Shown piece after piece: positions 6,304 to 13,380 of a DNA stretch of 13,988 bases. The stretch's first letter is position 1. Each line of letters begins with the position of its first letter. The notes under the pieces are model-generated. The model was not told the origin of the DNA. It made no database searches and saw nothing but the letters and a program-made list of their open reading frames with translations. The stretch is from JAVBOJ01 sp031550755 (GTDB lineage Bacteria > Bacillota > Clostridia > Oscillospirales > UBA929), in contig JAVBOJ010000158.1 of the NCBI GenBank assembly GCA_031550755.1, positions 1 through 13,988 on the forward strand, read 5' to 3'. A program made the translations under genes and the position numbers.

Positions 6304-8028
6304 ATGCTCAAACTCTTCCGCAATTTAAAGCCCTACGCGGCGTTTTTGATCCTGACGCTGGCGCTGCTGTCCGGGCAGGCGCTGCTCGATCTTTATCTGC
6401 CCACCCTCAACAAGGACATCATCAACAATGGCATCTGGACCGGCGACACCGCCTATATCTGGCGGGTGGGCGGCTGGATGCTGGCGGCGGCGCTGGGCGT
6501 CGTGGCGCTGACCGTCGGGTCGTCCTATCTGTCCTCGCGCATCGCCATGGGCTTCGGGCGCGATGTGCGCACCAAGGTGTTTGCCCAGGTGCAGAGCTTT
6601 TCCCAGCAGGAAATTGACCGTTTCGGCGCGCCGTCGCTGATCACCCGCACCACAAATGACGTCCAGCAAGTGCAGATGGCGGTCATGATGATCCTGCGCA
6701 TGATGATTACGGCGCCCATTATGGCCGTCGGCGGAACCATCATGGCGCTGCGGCAGGACGGGCCGCTGTCCGTCTCCATCGCCGTTATTCTGCCCATCAT
6801 GGGCGTCATCGTCGGCATCATCGCCTCAAGGGCCATGCCGCTGTTCAAATCCATGCAGAAAAAGCTCGACCGGGTCAGTCTGGTCATGCGCGAAAAGCTG
6901 TCCGGCGTGCGGGTCATCCGGGCGTTTTTACGGAACGACTACGAGGCGGAGCGGTTTGACGAGGCCAACCGCGGTCATGCCGACGTCAGCCTCAAAGTCG
7001 GCAAGCTAATGTCCTGGATGATGCCGATTATGACCATTTTGCTGCAAGGCTCGGTGGCGGCCGTTTTGTGGTTCGGCGGGCACCGCATCGCCGAGGGCGG
7101 CATGGACATGGGCAAGCTGACCGCCTTTATCAGCTACCTCATGCAGATCCTGTTCTCGGTCATGATGGCCACCATGATGTTCATCATGCTGCCGCGCGCC
7201 TCGGCCTCCGCCGAGCGCATCAACGCCGTGCTGGACGCCGAGCCGACCGTCTCCGACGGCCCCGACACGCTGGACAGTCCCCCGCGTGAGGTGAAATTCG
7301 AGCATGTGGGCTTCCGCTATCCCGGCGCGGAGGAAAATGTGCTGTATGACGTGAGCTTCACGGCGCGGCGCGGCCAGACGGTCGCCTTTATCGGTTCGAC
7401 CGGCTCGGGCAAATCGACCCTCATCAATCTCCTGCCGCGGTTTTACGACGTGACCGAGGGCAGCATCACCCTCGACGGGCGCGACATCCGCAACTTTACG
7501 CTGCATTCCCTGCGCGCCCGGATGGGCTTTATTCCGCAAAAGGCGTTTCTGTTTTCGGGCACGGTGGCGTCCAACCTGCGCTACGGCCGCGAGGAGGCCA
7601 CGGAGGCCGAAATGTGGCGCGCGCTGGAGATTGCCCAGGGCAAGGACTTTGTCTTCGACATGCCGGAAAAGCTGGACGCGCCGATTTCCCAGAGCGGGAC
7701 AAACGTCTCGGGCGGTCAGCGCCAGCGGCTGGCCATCGCCCGGGCGCTGGTGGCCGAGCCGCCGATCTATGTCTTTGACGACAGTTTTTCGGCGCTGGAC
7801 TTCAAGACCGACGCCCTGCTGCGCCAAGCGCTGAAGCGGGAGGTGTCCGACGCCATTGTATTCATTGTGGCGCAACGGGTACCGACCATCATGCAGGCCG
7901 ATTTGATTTTGGTGCTGGATGAGGGCAAGGTCGTGGGCAAGGGCACCCACAAGGAGCTGCTGGAGACCTGCGAGGTCTACCGCGACATCGCCCTGTCCCA
8001 GCTCTCGGAAGAGGAGGTGTCGGCATGA
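6304..8028 (+). CDS. ABC exporter half-transporter, degenerate-site subunit (BmrC/TM287-like)
   Basis: 574 aa: a six-helix transmembrane domain (about 1-320) fused to a nucleotide-binding domain. The Walker A motif GSTGSGKST is at 364-372 and a canonical signature VSGGQ at 468-472. Walker B ends in D492, but the next residue, normally catalytic Glu, is D493. The switch-loop His is replaced by Q524 (AQRVPTI). These changes mark the subunit that supplies the non-hydrolysing site in heterodimeric exporters. It is translated from ATG 6304 after AAGGGAG and overlaps the next ABC gene by four bases (ATGA), so the two are made together. Likely role: export of hydrophobic drugs or metabolites across the cytoplasmic membrane, induced through MarR. 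The substrate is unknown. Confidence 0.92.
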   Translation: MLKLFRNLKPYAAFLILTLALLSGQALLDLYLPTLNKDIINNGIWTGDTAYIWRVGGWMLAAALGVVALTVGSSYLSSRIAMGFGRDVRTKVFAQVQSFSQQEIDRFGAPSLITRTTNDVQQVQMAVMMILRMMITAPIMAVGGTIMALRQDGPLSVSIAVILPIMGVIVGIIASRAMPLFKSMQKKLDRVSLVMREKLSGVRVIRAFLRNDYEAERFDEANRGHADVSLKVGKLMSWMMPIMTILLQGSVAAVLWFGGHRIAEGGMDMGKLTAFISYLMQILFSVMMATMMFIMLPRASASAERINAVLDAEPTVSDGPDTLDSPPREVKFEHVGFRYPGAEENVLYDVSFTARRGQTVAFIGSTGSGKSTLINLLPRFYDVTEGSITLDGRDIRNFTLHSLRARMGFIPQKAFLFSGTVASNLRYGREEATEAEMWRALEIAQGKDFVFDMPEKLDAPISQSGTNVSGGQRQRLAIARALVAEPPIYVFDDSFSALDFKTDALLRQALKREVSDAIVFIVAQRVPTIMQADLILVLDEGKVVGKGTHKELLETCEVYRDIALSQLSEEEVSA

Positions 8029-9881
8029 GCGAGCAAAGAACGCCTCCCAGACAACCCGTACGCCGGCACGGCCCGATGGGCGGCCCGGGCGGCGGCATGA
8101 TGCCCGGCGAAAAAGCCAAAAATTTTAAGGGTTCATTTAAGCGTCTGCTGTCCTATTTCAAACCGCAAAAGGGCATTTTGTCGGTGGTTTTGGTCATGGC
8201 GCTGTTCAGCGTGGGCTGCACCGTCGCCGGCCCCAAGATTTTGGAGCGGGGGCTCAACCAGCTCATCGAGGCGCTGATGGGGCATTTTCAGGCCGGACTG
8301 CCGATGGATTTCGGCCCGTTCGGGACGACGCTTCTGATTATGCTGGGCATATATGCCCTGTCGGCCGCCTTTGGCTTTGTCCAGCAGCGCATCATGGCGG
8401 TCGTCTCGCGCAACATCATCTACAACATGCGCCGGCAGGTGGACAAAAAGCTCTCGCGGCTGCCGCTGTCCTATTATGACGGCACCACCCGCGGCGAGAT
8501 CCTCTCGCGCGTGACCAACGACATCGACAACATCGGCTCCACCCTGCAACAAAACCTCACCCAGATCGTCACGGCGGTGTTTACCCTGATCGGCGTGCTG
8601 ATCATGATGTTCACCATCGACGTGAAGCTGACCTTCCTGTGTCTGGCGACGCTGCCGGTCGTGTTTATCGCGACGGCGCTGATTATGAAGCGCTCGCAGA
8701 AGCACTTCGCCGCCCAATGGGCCGCCACCGGCACGCTCAATTCCCATATTGAGGAAATGTACACGGGGCACAACATCGTACGCGTCTTTGGCCGGGAAAA
8801 AGAGACCCGCGAGGTCTTCCTGACCGAAAATGAGAAGCTTTACGGCTCCAGCTACAAGGCGCAGTTTATTTCCGGCATTATTATGCCGCTGATGTTCTTT
8901 TTGAACAACCTGAACTTTATCATCATCTGCGTCATCGGCGGCGTGCAGGTGGCCGGCAATCCCGCCCGGTTCGGCTCCATTCAGGCCATGATCCAGTACG
9001 CCCGCCAATTCACCCAACCGATTCAGCAGACCGCGTCGATTGCCAACGTGCTGCAATCCACCGTGGCCTCGGCCGAGCGCGTGTTTGAGCTGCTCGACGA
9101 AAAAGAGGAGCTGCCGGACCCGCAGAAGCCGCTGCGGCTGGAAGGCGTCAAGGGCCATGTCGGCTTTGACCATGTTTCCTTCCGTTACAATCCCGAGGTG
9201 CCGCTGATCGACGACATCAACCTCGACGTTCAGCCGGGGCGCAAGGTGGCCATCGTCGGCCCGACCGGCGCCGGCAAAACCACCGTCGTCAACCTGCTGA
9301 TGCGCTTTTATGAGCTGGGCGGCGGCGCCATCACGGTGGACGGCACCGATATCCGGGAGCTGACCCGCGACAACCTGCGCGATCAGTTCGGCATGGTGCT
9401 GCAGGACACCTGGCTGTTTTCCGGCACCATCCGCGACAACATCGCCTACGGACGTCATGGCGCGTCTGAGGAGGAGATTGTCGCGGCGGCCAAGGCCGCG
9501 TCGGTGGATCACTTTGTGCGCACACTGGAGCACGGCTACGACACGGTAATCGAGGACGAGGCGACCAACATTTCCCAGGGCCAGCGGCAGCTGCTCACCA
9601 TCGCCCGGGCGTTTTTGTCCGACCCGCGCATCCTGATTCTGGACGAGGCGACCTCCAGTGTGGATACCCGCACCGAGATTCTCATCCAGCGCGCGATGGA
9701 AAAGCTGATGGAAAACCGCACGAGCTTTGTCATCGCCCACCGTCTGTCCACCATCAAAAACGCCGATATCATCCTGGTCATGCGCGACGGCGCGATCGTC
9801 GAGCAGGGCAACCACGACGCGCTGCTGGCCAAAAACGGCTTTTACGCCGAGCTGTATAACAGTCAGTTCACGAGGACCTAG
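8025..9881 (+). CDS. ABC exporter half-transporter, catalytic-site subunit (BmrD/TM288-like)
   Basis: 618 aa. An N-terminal extension of about 35 residues rich in Gly, Pro, Met and Arg precedes the six-helix membrane domain (about 45-345) and the ATPase domain. Walker A is GPTGAGKTT (412-420), Walker B ends LDE with D540 and catalytic E541, and the H-loop His is H572 (AHRLSTI). Its signature is ISQGQ (516-520) instead of LSGGQ. So the working site joins this Walker A/B with the partner's good signature, while the silent site joins the partner's weak Walker B with this weak signature, exactly complementary. The start overlaps the previous stop (ATGA). No U-rich terminator follows; a structured stretch begins 3 nt after the stop. 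Confidence 0.92.
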   Translation: MSEQRTPPRQPVRRHGPMGGPGGGMMPGEKAKNFKGSFKRLLSYFKPQKGILSVVLVMALFSVGCTVAGPKILERGLNQLIEALMGHFQAGLPMDFGPFGTTLLIMLGIYALSAAFGFVQQRIMAVVSRNIIYNMRRQVDKKLSRLPLSYYDGTTRGEILSRVTNDIDNIGSTLQQNLTQIVTAVFTLIGVLIMMFTIDVKLTFLCLATLPVVFIATALIMKRSQKHFAAQWAATGTLNSHIEEMYTGHNIVRVFGREKETREVFLTENEKLYGSSYKAQFISGIIMPLMFFLNNLNFIIICVIGGVQVAGNPARFGSIQAMIQYARQFTQPIQQTASIANVLQSTVASAERVFELLDEKEELPDPQKPLRLEGVKGHVGFDHVSFRYNPEVPLIDDINLDVQPGRKVAIVGPTGAGKTTVVNLLMRFYELGGGAITVDGTDIRELTRDNLRDQFGMVLQDTWLFSGTIRDNIAYGRHGASEEEIVAAAKAASVDHFVRTLEHGYDTVIEDEATNISQGQRQLLTIARAFLSDPRILILDEATSSVDTRTEILIQRAMEKLMENRTSFVIAHRLSTIKNADIILVMRDGAIVEQGNHDALLAKNGFYAELYNSQFTRT

Positions 9882-9883
9882 AA

Positions 9884-10005
9884 GCGTCTCGCCGGGGGCG
9901 CAGGGAGGCCAAGCGGCGCAGAATCTGCGGAACCAAGAACGCGAAGCGTTCTGTCCGTAAAGATTCGGAGCAGGCTTGGACGACCGCCCGTGAGGGGCTG
10001 GACGC
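9884..10005 (+). ncRNA. Candidate structured RNA element after the ABC exporter operon
   Basis: By hand a branched fold appears. P1 pairs GCGTC (9884-9888) with GACGC (10001-10005). P2 is CGCC/GGCG (9890-9900). P3 is a long arm of four stacked helices: CCAAGC/GCTTGG (9909-9914, 9974-9979), GAATCT/AGATTC (9921-9926, 9961-9966), CGGA/TCCG (9928-9931, 9954-9957) and AGAACGC/GCGTTCT (9936-9952) with a GAA loop. P4 is GCCC/GGGC (9986-9998). I recognise no known RNA family. It could be a 3'-UTR stabiliser, an unusual terminator or an independent small RNA. Chance pairing in GC-rich DNA cannot be excluded without folding statistics. Confidence 0.35.
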
Positions 10006-10097
10006 GTGACAGCTACCCTCTTCTGTGAAAATTGCACAGTATTTGTCGAAATGCATCAAGGGAAAACCGTCATCCCCCGCCCCGCTCCGTTTTCCTG

Positions 10098-10126
10098 TCA
10101 TACATCAAAGGCTCGGCCCATACACT
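10098..10126 (+). promoter_or_regulatory. SigE-type sporulation promoter of yabP-yabQ
   Basis: CATACACT (10119-10126) fits the SigE -10 consensus CATACANT at every position. TCATACA (10098-10104), 14 bp upstream, fits five of seven positions of the -35 consensus KMATATT. It lies 43 bp before yabP. SigE control would place expression in the mother cell, as expected for spore cortex genes. Confidence 0.65.
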
Positions 10127-10168
10127 TGTACAAAAGGCGCGGCAGCGCCGCCGAGAGGAGAATGGCCG

Positions 10169-10450
10169 ATGTATGAGGATAAAAAAACAGTCCAGCTTCC
10201 CCACCATATTATTCTGGACGGACGGGAGCGGCTGTCGATCACAGGCGTGGAGGATGTTGAGAGCTTTGATGAAAACGCGGTGGTCATGTCCACCTCGCAG
10301 GGCGTCTTGATGATCAAGGGTACGGGGCTGCGGGTGGACCGGCTGAGTCTGGAGGGCGGGGAGCTCAACATCGAGGGCACGGTGGATTCCCTGCAATACG
10401 AGGACACACAGCCGGCGCAGGGCGGCTTTTTGTCGCGCCTGTTCCGGTAG
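10169..10450 (+). CDS. yabP: Spore cortex/sporulation protein YabP
   Basis: 93 aa, close to the about 100 aa of Bacillus YabP. The compact beta-rich domain contains LDGRERLSITGVEDVESFDE, then VVMSTSQGVLMIKGTGLRVDRLSLEGGELNIEG, the pattern of the YabP/YqfC family. The family is needed for normal cortex formation in the mother cell. The start at ATG 10169 is chosen because GAGAGGAG (10153-10160) stands 8 nt before it; the open frame extends back to 10025 but lacks a ribosome site there and would span the promoter. The next gene is yabQ, three bases after the stop. YqfC is the close alternative, but the yabQ-divIC neighbours favour YabP. Confidence 0.88.
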   Translation: MYEDKKTVQLPHHIILDGRERLSITGVEDVESFDENAVVMSTSQGVLMIKGTGLRVDRLSLEGGELNIEGTVDSLQYEDTQPAQGGFLSRLFR

Positions 10451-10453
10451 CCG

Positions 10454-11131
10454 GTGGAGCTTTCACCGGGCGCTCAGCTGTTTGAATTTTTATCGGCCCT
10501 GCTGCTGGGCGCTTGCTTGGGGCTTTGTTACTGTGCGCTGCGCGCGCTGGCGTCGCGCATCCGCGCCCGCGTCATCGGCGGCCTGTGCGATCTGCTGTTC
10601 TGGCTGTTCTGCTTGGGCGCGGTCGCCTGGTTTACCATGACGGTGGCGCAGGGGCAGCTGCGCATCCATGTCCTGCTCGGCTGCGCGGGCGGATTTGCGC
10701 TGTTTGTCCGTCTGCTGGGGGGGCTCGCGCGCCGCGCCGGGATGTTTGTGGTCGATATGATCGCTCTTTTTTTGCGCTTTTTGGTGTGGCCGGTGTCCAT
10801 CCTCGGATATTTATTAAAAATTTTTAAACAAAAAAGCAAAAACCTCTTTCATTTTTCGAAAAAACAGGTTAGAATGAGAGGGCGAGAGTTCCGGGGTCGT
10901 CAAATCGGCCTCCGGGAACACAAAAGAGAAGCCATGGAGGTGCGCCGCCGTGAAGAAGCGCAGCTTCCTGCTGAAGCTGGTCGTGTTCGTGTTCGCGGTG
11001 TACGCCGCCGTCACGCTGGTGCAGATGCAGGTGCAGATCAATCAAGGCCGGGAGGCCGTACAGCAGAAGGAAGAGGAGCTGGCGCGGCAGGAGCTGAAGA
11101 ACGCCGAGCTGAAGGAGCTTATCGGATCTGA
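10454..11131 (+). CDS. yabQ: Spore cortex protein YabQ, with an abnormally extended C-terminus
   Basis: 225 aa as an open frame. The first 125 residues hold about four membrane helices (LFEFLSALLLGACLGLCYCALRAL, LCDLLFWLFCLGAVAWFTM, VLLGCAGGFALFVRLL, MFVVDMIALFLRFLVW), as in YabQ, a membrane protein for cortex formation. A basic stretch follows (IFKQKSKNLFHFSKKQ). From about residue 165 the frame only shadows divIC, which it overlaps by 182 bases, and the residues become Arg/Ala/Gly-rich. The GTG start at 10454 lies 3 nt after yabP with no clear ribosome site, so translation is probably coupled. Both other frames have stops just after an A6 run (TAG 10870, TGA 10875), so a frameshift or a lost stop is plausible; the natural protein may end near 10870-10940. 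Confidence 0.78.
   Translation: MELSPGAQLFEFLSALLLGACLGLCYCALRALASRIRARVIGGLCDLLFWLFCLGAVAWFTMTVAQGQLRIHVLLGCAGGFALFVRLLGGLARRAGMFVVDMIALFLRFLVWPVSILGYLLKIFKQKSKNLFHFSKKQVRMRGREFRGRQIGLREHKREAMEVRRREEAQLPAEAGRVRVRGVRRRHAGADAGADQSRPGGRTAEGRGAGAAGAEERRAEGAYRI
10807..10875 (+). promoter_or_regulatory. AT-rich stretch inside yabQ, possible promoter for divIC
   Basis: Within GC-rich DNA, 10807-10864 is nearly all A and T. It includes the palindrome TTTTTCGAAAAA (10852-10863), and TAGAAT (10870-10875), one mismatch from TATAAT, lies just beyond. No good -35 box was found at the right distance. A separate vegetative promoter for divIC would be expected, since yabPQ look SigE-dependent. Confidence 0.3.
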
Positions 11132-11216
11132 GCTGACTCTTTCCGAAATAGAACGCATCGCGAGGGACAAGCTGGGGCTTGTGCGTCCGGGTGAGACCAT
11201 TTTTGTGAATTCATAA
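10950..11216 (+). CDS. divIC: Septum formation initiator DivIC/FtsB-like protein
   Basis: 88 aa. A short basic N-terminus (MKKRS) leads into one membrane helix (about 7-25), then a coiled coil (about 28-60, QQKEEELARQELKNAELKELI) and the conserved C-terminal motif IERIARDKLGLVRPGE. This is the layout of DivIC/FtsB, which joins FtsL and FtsQ/DivIB in the division complex at the septum. It is shorter than Bacillus DivIC (about 125 aa) but normal for clostridial members. The GTG start has GGAGGTG at 7 nt. Position between yabQ and an S1-domain gene is the conserved synteny. Confidence 0.88.
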   Translation: MKKRSFLLKLVVFVFAVYAAVTLVQMQVQINQGREAVQQKEEELARQELKNAELKELIGSELTLSEIERIARDKLGLVRPGETIFVNS

Positions 11217-11267
11217 CATGACGATATAGCAAAAGGGATAATACAAAGGAGGATCTGTCAGAGTACT

Positions 11268-11675
11268 ATGGATTTGGGTATGGGCGCAATCGTCGAGGGC
11301 AAGGTGACCGGGATTACCAAATTTGGCGCGTTTGTCGCGCTGGCCGGCGGCAAAACCGGCTTGGTACATATCTCGGAAGTGGCGCACACCTACGTGAATG
11401 ACATCAAGGAGCATCTCAAGGAAGGGCAAGAGGTTACGGTCAAGGTGATAGGGATCGACAAGGAGGGGCGCATCAACCTCTCTATTAAGAAAGCCCAGGA
11501 GCCTGTCGCGCCGGTCAGAACCGACCGCACTCCTTCGTTCGCGCCGCGCCGTCCCGCCCAGCGGGATCTGTCGTTTGAAGACAAGCTCAAGCAGTTTATG
11601 CAGTCCTCTGAAAGCAAAATGTCCGATCTGAAACAGAATACAGACAATCGGCCGCGTAGGCCGCGTACCAAATAG
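11268..11675 (+). CDS. S1-domain RNA-binding protein (YabR/general stress protein 13-like)
   Basis: 135 aa. Residues 1-75 are a single S1 domain: MGAIVEGKVTGITKFGAFV, then GLVHISEVAHTYVNDIKEHLKEGQEVTVKVIGID and INLSIKK. The rest is a basic, low-complexity tail ending RPRRPRTK, likely unstructured and RNA-contacting. Homologues bind RNA or associate with the ribosome. AAAGGAGGA (11245-11253) lies 14 nt before the ATG, longer than usual, but no better in-frame start exists. It follows divIC at 51 nt as in Bacillus, where this gene is yabR; the symbol is withheld because the family is broad. Confidence 0.85.
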   Translation: MDLGMGAIVEGKVTGITKFGAFVALAGGKTGLVHISEVAHTYVNDIKEHLKEGQEVTVKVIGIDKEGRINLSIKKAQEPVAPVRTDRTPSFAPRRPAQRDLSFEDKLKQFMQSSESKMSDLKQNTDNRPRRPRTK

Positions 11676-11693
11676 AGGGGAAAAGATCATGCG

Positions 11694-11718
11694 GCCCCGG
11701 CCAGAACCTGGCCGGGGC
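11694..11718 (+). other. Strong hairpin without a T tract between the S1 and citramalate synthase genes
   Basis: GCCCCGGCCAG and CTGGCCGGGGC form a perfect 11-bp stem with an AAC loop, ending 33 bases before the next ATG. The sequence after it (TAACGTTATG) is not T-rich, so a classical terminator is unlikely. It may set an mRNA processing end, pause transcription or affect the leader of the next gene. Confidence 0.5.
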
Positions 11719-11751
11719 TAACGTTATGCAACCATATAAGGGAGAGCTTCT

Positions 11752-13305
11752 ATGAGAACGGTGGACATTCTGGATACCACACTGCGCGACGGCGCGCAGG
11801 GCGAGGGCATCTCCTTTTCCTTGCAGGACAAACTGGACATCGTCCGGGCGCTGGACAGGCTTGGCGTGTCCTATATCGAGGGCGGCAATCCGGCGGCCTC
11901 CGCCGGAGAGGCGGAATTTTTCCGGCGTGCCGGAGCATTGGCATTGGCGCGTGCGCGGCTGGCGGCCTTCGGCTCCACCCGCCGGCGCGATGCGGCGGCG
12001 GACACTGACCCCGGTCTGGCCGCCCTGCTGGCGGCGGAGACGCCGGTCGTCGTCCTTTTCGGCAAGGCGTGGCCGCTGCATGTCACCGAGGTACTGGGCG
12101 TCAGCCCGGACGACAATCTGCGCATGATTGAGGAATCGGTGGCGCATGTGCGGGCGGCCGGCCGGGAGGTCATTTTCGATGCCGAGCATTTTTTTGACGG
12201 CGTCCGGGAGGCTCCGGACTATGCCATGGCCTGCCTGCGGGCGGCCTCGCGCGGCGGCGCGGCGGGACTGGTTCTGTGCGACACAAACGGCGGGGCGTTC
12301 CCCGACGAAATTACCCGCGCGACCGAGCAGGTCTGTCGGGCGTTTTCCCTGCCGGTCGGCATCCATTGCCACAACGACGGCGGCATGGCGGTGGCCAATT
12401 CGGTCGCGGCGGTGCTGGCCGGGGCGTCCCATGTACAGGGGACGCTGCTGGGCTTCGGCGAGCGCTGCGGCAACGCCGAGCTGTGCGCCGTGATCGGCAA
12501 TTTGCAGCTCAAGCGCGGCTTTTGCTGTCTGCTGGACGAGCAGCTGCGCGAGCTCACCGCCGCGGCGCGCACGGTGTCCGAAATTTGCAACCTGCCGCTC
12601 TCCCACGCCGCGCCGTATGTCGGCGGGGCGGCCTTTGCCCACAAGGCCGGGATGCATGCCGACGCGGTGGCCAAAAATTCCCGCTCGTTTGAACACATCG
12701 ACCCGGAAACGGTGGGCAATGAACGGCGGTTTTTGCTGTCGGAGCTGTCCGGCCGCACAGCGGTGTTTCTCAAAATTTCCAAGCTGTTCCCCCATGTGAC
12801 GCGGGAATCCGAGGAGACCCGTGCGCTGCTGGAAACCTTGAAAGCCTTGGAGCATCAGGGATATCAGTTTGATGGCGCCGAGGGGAGCTTTGAGCTGGTG
12901 GTGCGGCGCGCGCTGGGGCGGTGGCGTCCGTTTTTTGAGCTTTTGCATTTCAAAACGATTTCGGAGGGCGGCGAGCTGCCGGCCTCGGCGCTGGTTAAAA
13001 TCGCGGTGGACGGCCGGGAGGAGATGGCCGCCGCCGAGGGAAACGGCCCGGTCAACGCGCTCGACCGTGCCCTGCGGCGGGCGCTCGAGACGTTTTATCC
13101 GGCGCTGCGCGACATGCGCCTGCTGGATTACAAGGTGCGCGTCTTGGGCGGCGGCGCGTCGGCGGCGCGGGTTCGGGTGCTCATCACCTCGACCGACGGG
13201 AAACGCGAATGGGGCACGGTGGGTGTGTCGTCCGACCTCATCGAGGCCAGCCGGCAGGCGCTGTGCGATTCCATTGAGTATAAATTGGGGTTGGACGGGC
13301 AATAG
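11752..13305 (+). CDS. cimA: (R)-citramalate synthase
   Basis: 517 aa, a usual length for the TIGR00977 type. It condenses acetyl-CoA and pyruvate to citramalate, opening the threonine-independent route to isoleucine. The catalytic DRE-TIM barrel (1-270) starts with ILDTTLRDGAQ (about 6-16). The metal-binding HxHND is H205-C-H207-N-D209, and the conserved GFGERCGNAEL follows at 234-244. HKAGMHADAV around residue 300 marks the domain that closes the active site, and residues about 370-515 form the LeuA-like dimer domain where isoleucine feedback usually acts. The ATG follows AAGGGAGAG at 5 nt. 2-isopropylmalate or homocitrate synthase are less likely given the long C-terminus and sequence flavour. 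It does not belong to the cell-division/sporulation block before it. Confidence 0.88.
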   Translation: MRTVDILDTTLRDGAQGEGISFSLQDKLDIVRALDRLGVSYIEGGNPAASAGEAEFFRRAGALALARARLAAFGSTRRRDAAADTDPGLAALLAAETPVVVLFGKAWPLHVTEVLGVSPDDNLRMIEESVAHVRAAGREVIFDAEHFFDGVREAPDYAMACLRAASRGGAAGLVLCDTNGGAFPDEITRATEQVCRAFSLPVGIHCHNDGGMAVANSVAAVLAGASHVQGTLLGFGERCGNAELCAVIGNLQLKRGFCCLLDEQLRELTAAARTVSEICNLPLSHAAPYVGGAAFAHKAGMHADAVAKNSRSFEHIDPETVGNERRFLLSELSGRTAVFLKISKLFPHVTRESEETRALLETLKALEHQGYQFDGAEGSFELVVRRALGRWRPFFELLHFKTISEGGELPASALVKIAVDGREEMAAAEGNGPVNALDRALRRALETFYPALRDMRLLDYKVRVLGGGASAARVRVLITSTDGKREWGTVGVSSDLIEASRQALCDSIEYKLGLDGQ

Positions 13306-13318
13306 CCCGTCCTTTTTT
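13293..13318 (+). terminator. Intrinsic terminator overlapping the cimA stop codon
   Basis: GGACGGGC (13293-13300) pairs with GCCCGTCC (13305-13312), loop AATA, followed by six T. The TAG stop (13303-13305) lies in the loop and top base pair, so the last codons form the left arm of the stem. Confidence 0.85.
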
Positions 13319-13330
13319 CGACAGCTAGTC

Positions 13331-13362
13331 TGAATTGTCCCATCTTTTTCATATACATAGTA
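13331..13362 (+). promoter_or_regulatory. Possible sporulation-type promoter before the deacetylase gene
   Basis: TGAATT (13331-13336) and CATAGTA (13356-13362) resemble SigG boxes (TGMATA, CATWMTA) but are 19 bp apart, slightly too far. TATACATA at 13352-13359 is also near a SigE -10 box. No good SigA pair was found. The reading is weak. Confidence 0.25.
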
Positions 13363-13377
13363 AAAAAGGAGGGACAA
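13335..13377 (+). repeat. Inverted repeat that could fold over the deacetylase ribosome site
   Basis: TTGTCCC (13335-13341) is fully complementary to GGGACAA (13371-13377), which overlaps the end of the ribosome site AAAGGAGGG (13365-13373). Only a transcript starting before 13335 could form this 7-bp stem. Confidence 0.3.
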
Positions 13378-13380
13378 CAT

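Noticed and set aside
5748..6617. 289-codon plus-strand open frame spanning the MarR and ABC genes
   Set aside because: Out of frame with both real genes, Arg/Ala-rich, no ribosome site of its own.
9884..10005. tRNA or remnant of a group II intron
   Set aside because: No cloverleaf with acceptor end, no anticodon arm and no intron domain V pattern could be made out; listed instead as an unassigned structured RNA.
8133..10037. 634-codon minus-strand open frame
   Set aside because: Antisense of the second ABC subunit; His/Arg/Gly-rich shadow without domains.
10025..10168. Upstream extension of YabP to ATG 10025
   Set aside because: No ribosome site there, the extension would cover the SigE promoter, and the family begins near the ATG at 10169.
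11596..13380. 594-codon minus-strand open frame
   Set aside because: Antisense of citramalate synthase; runs over the terminators and the promoter region.
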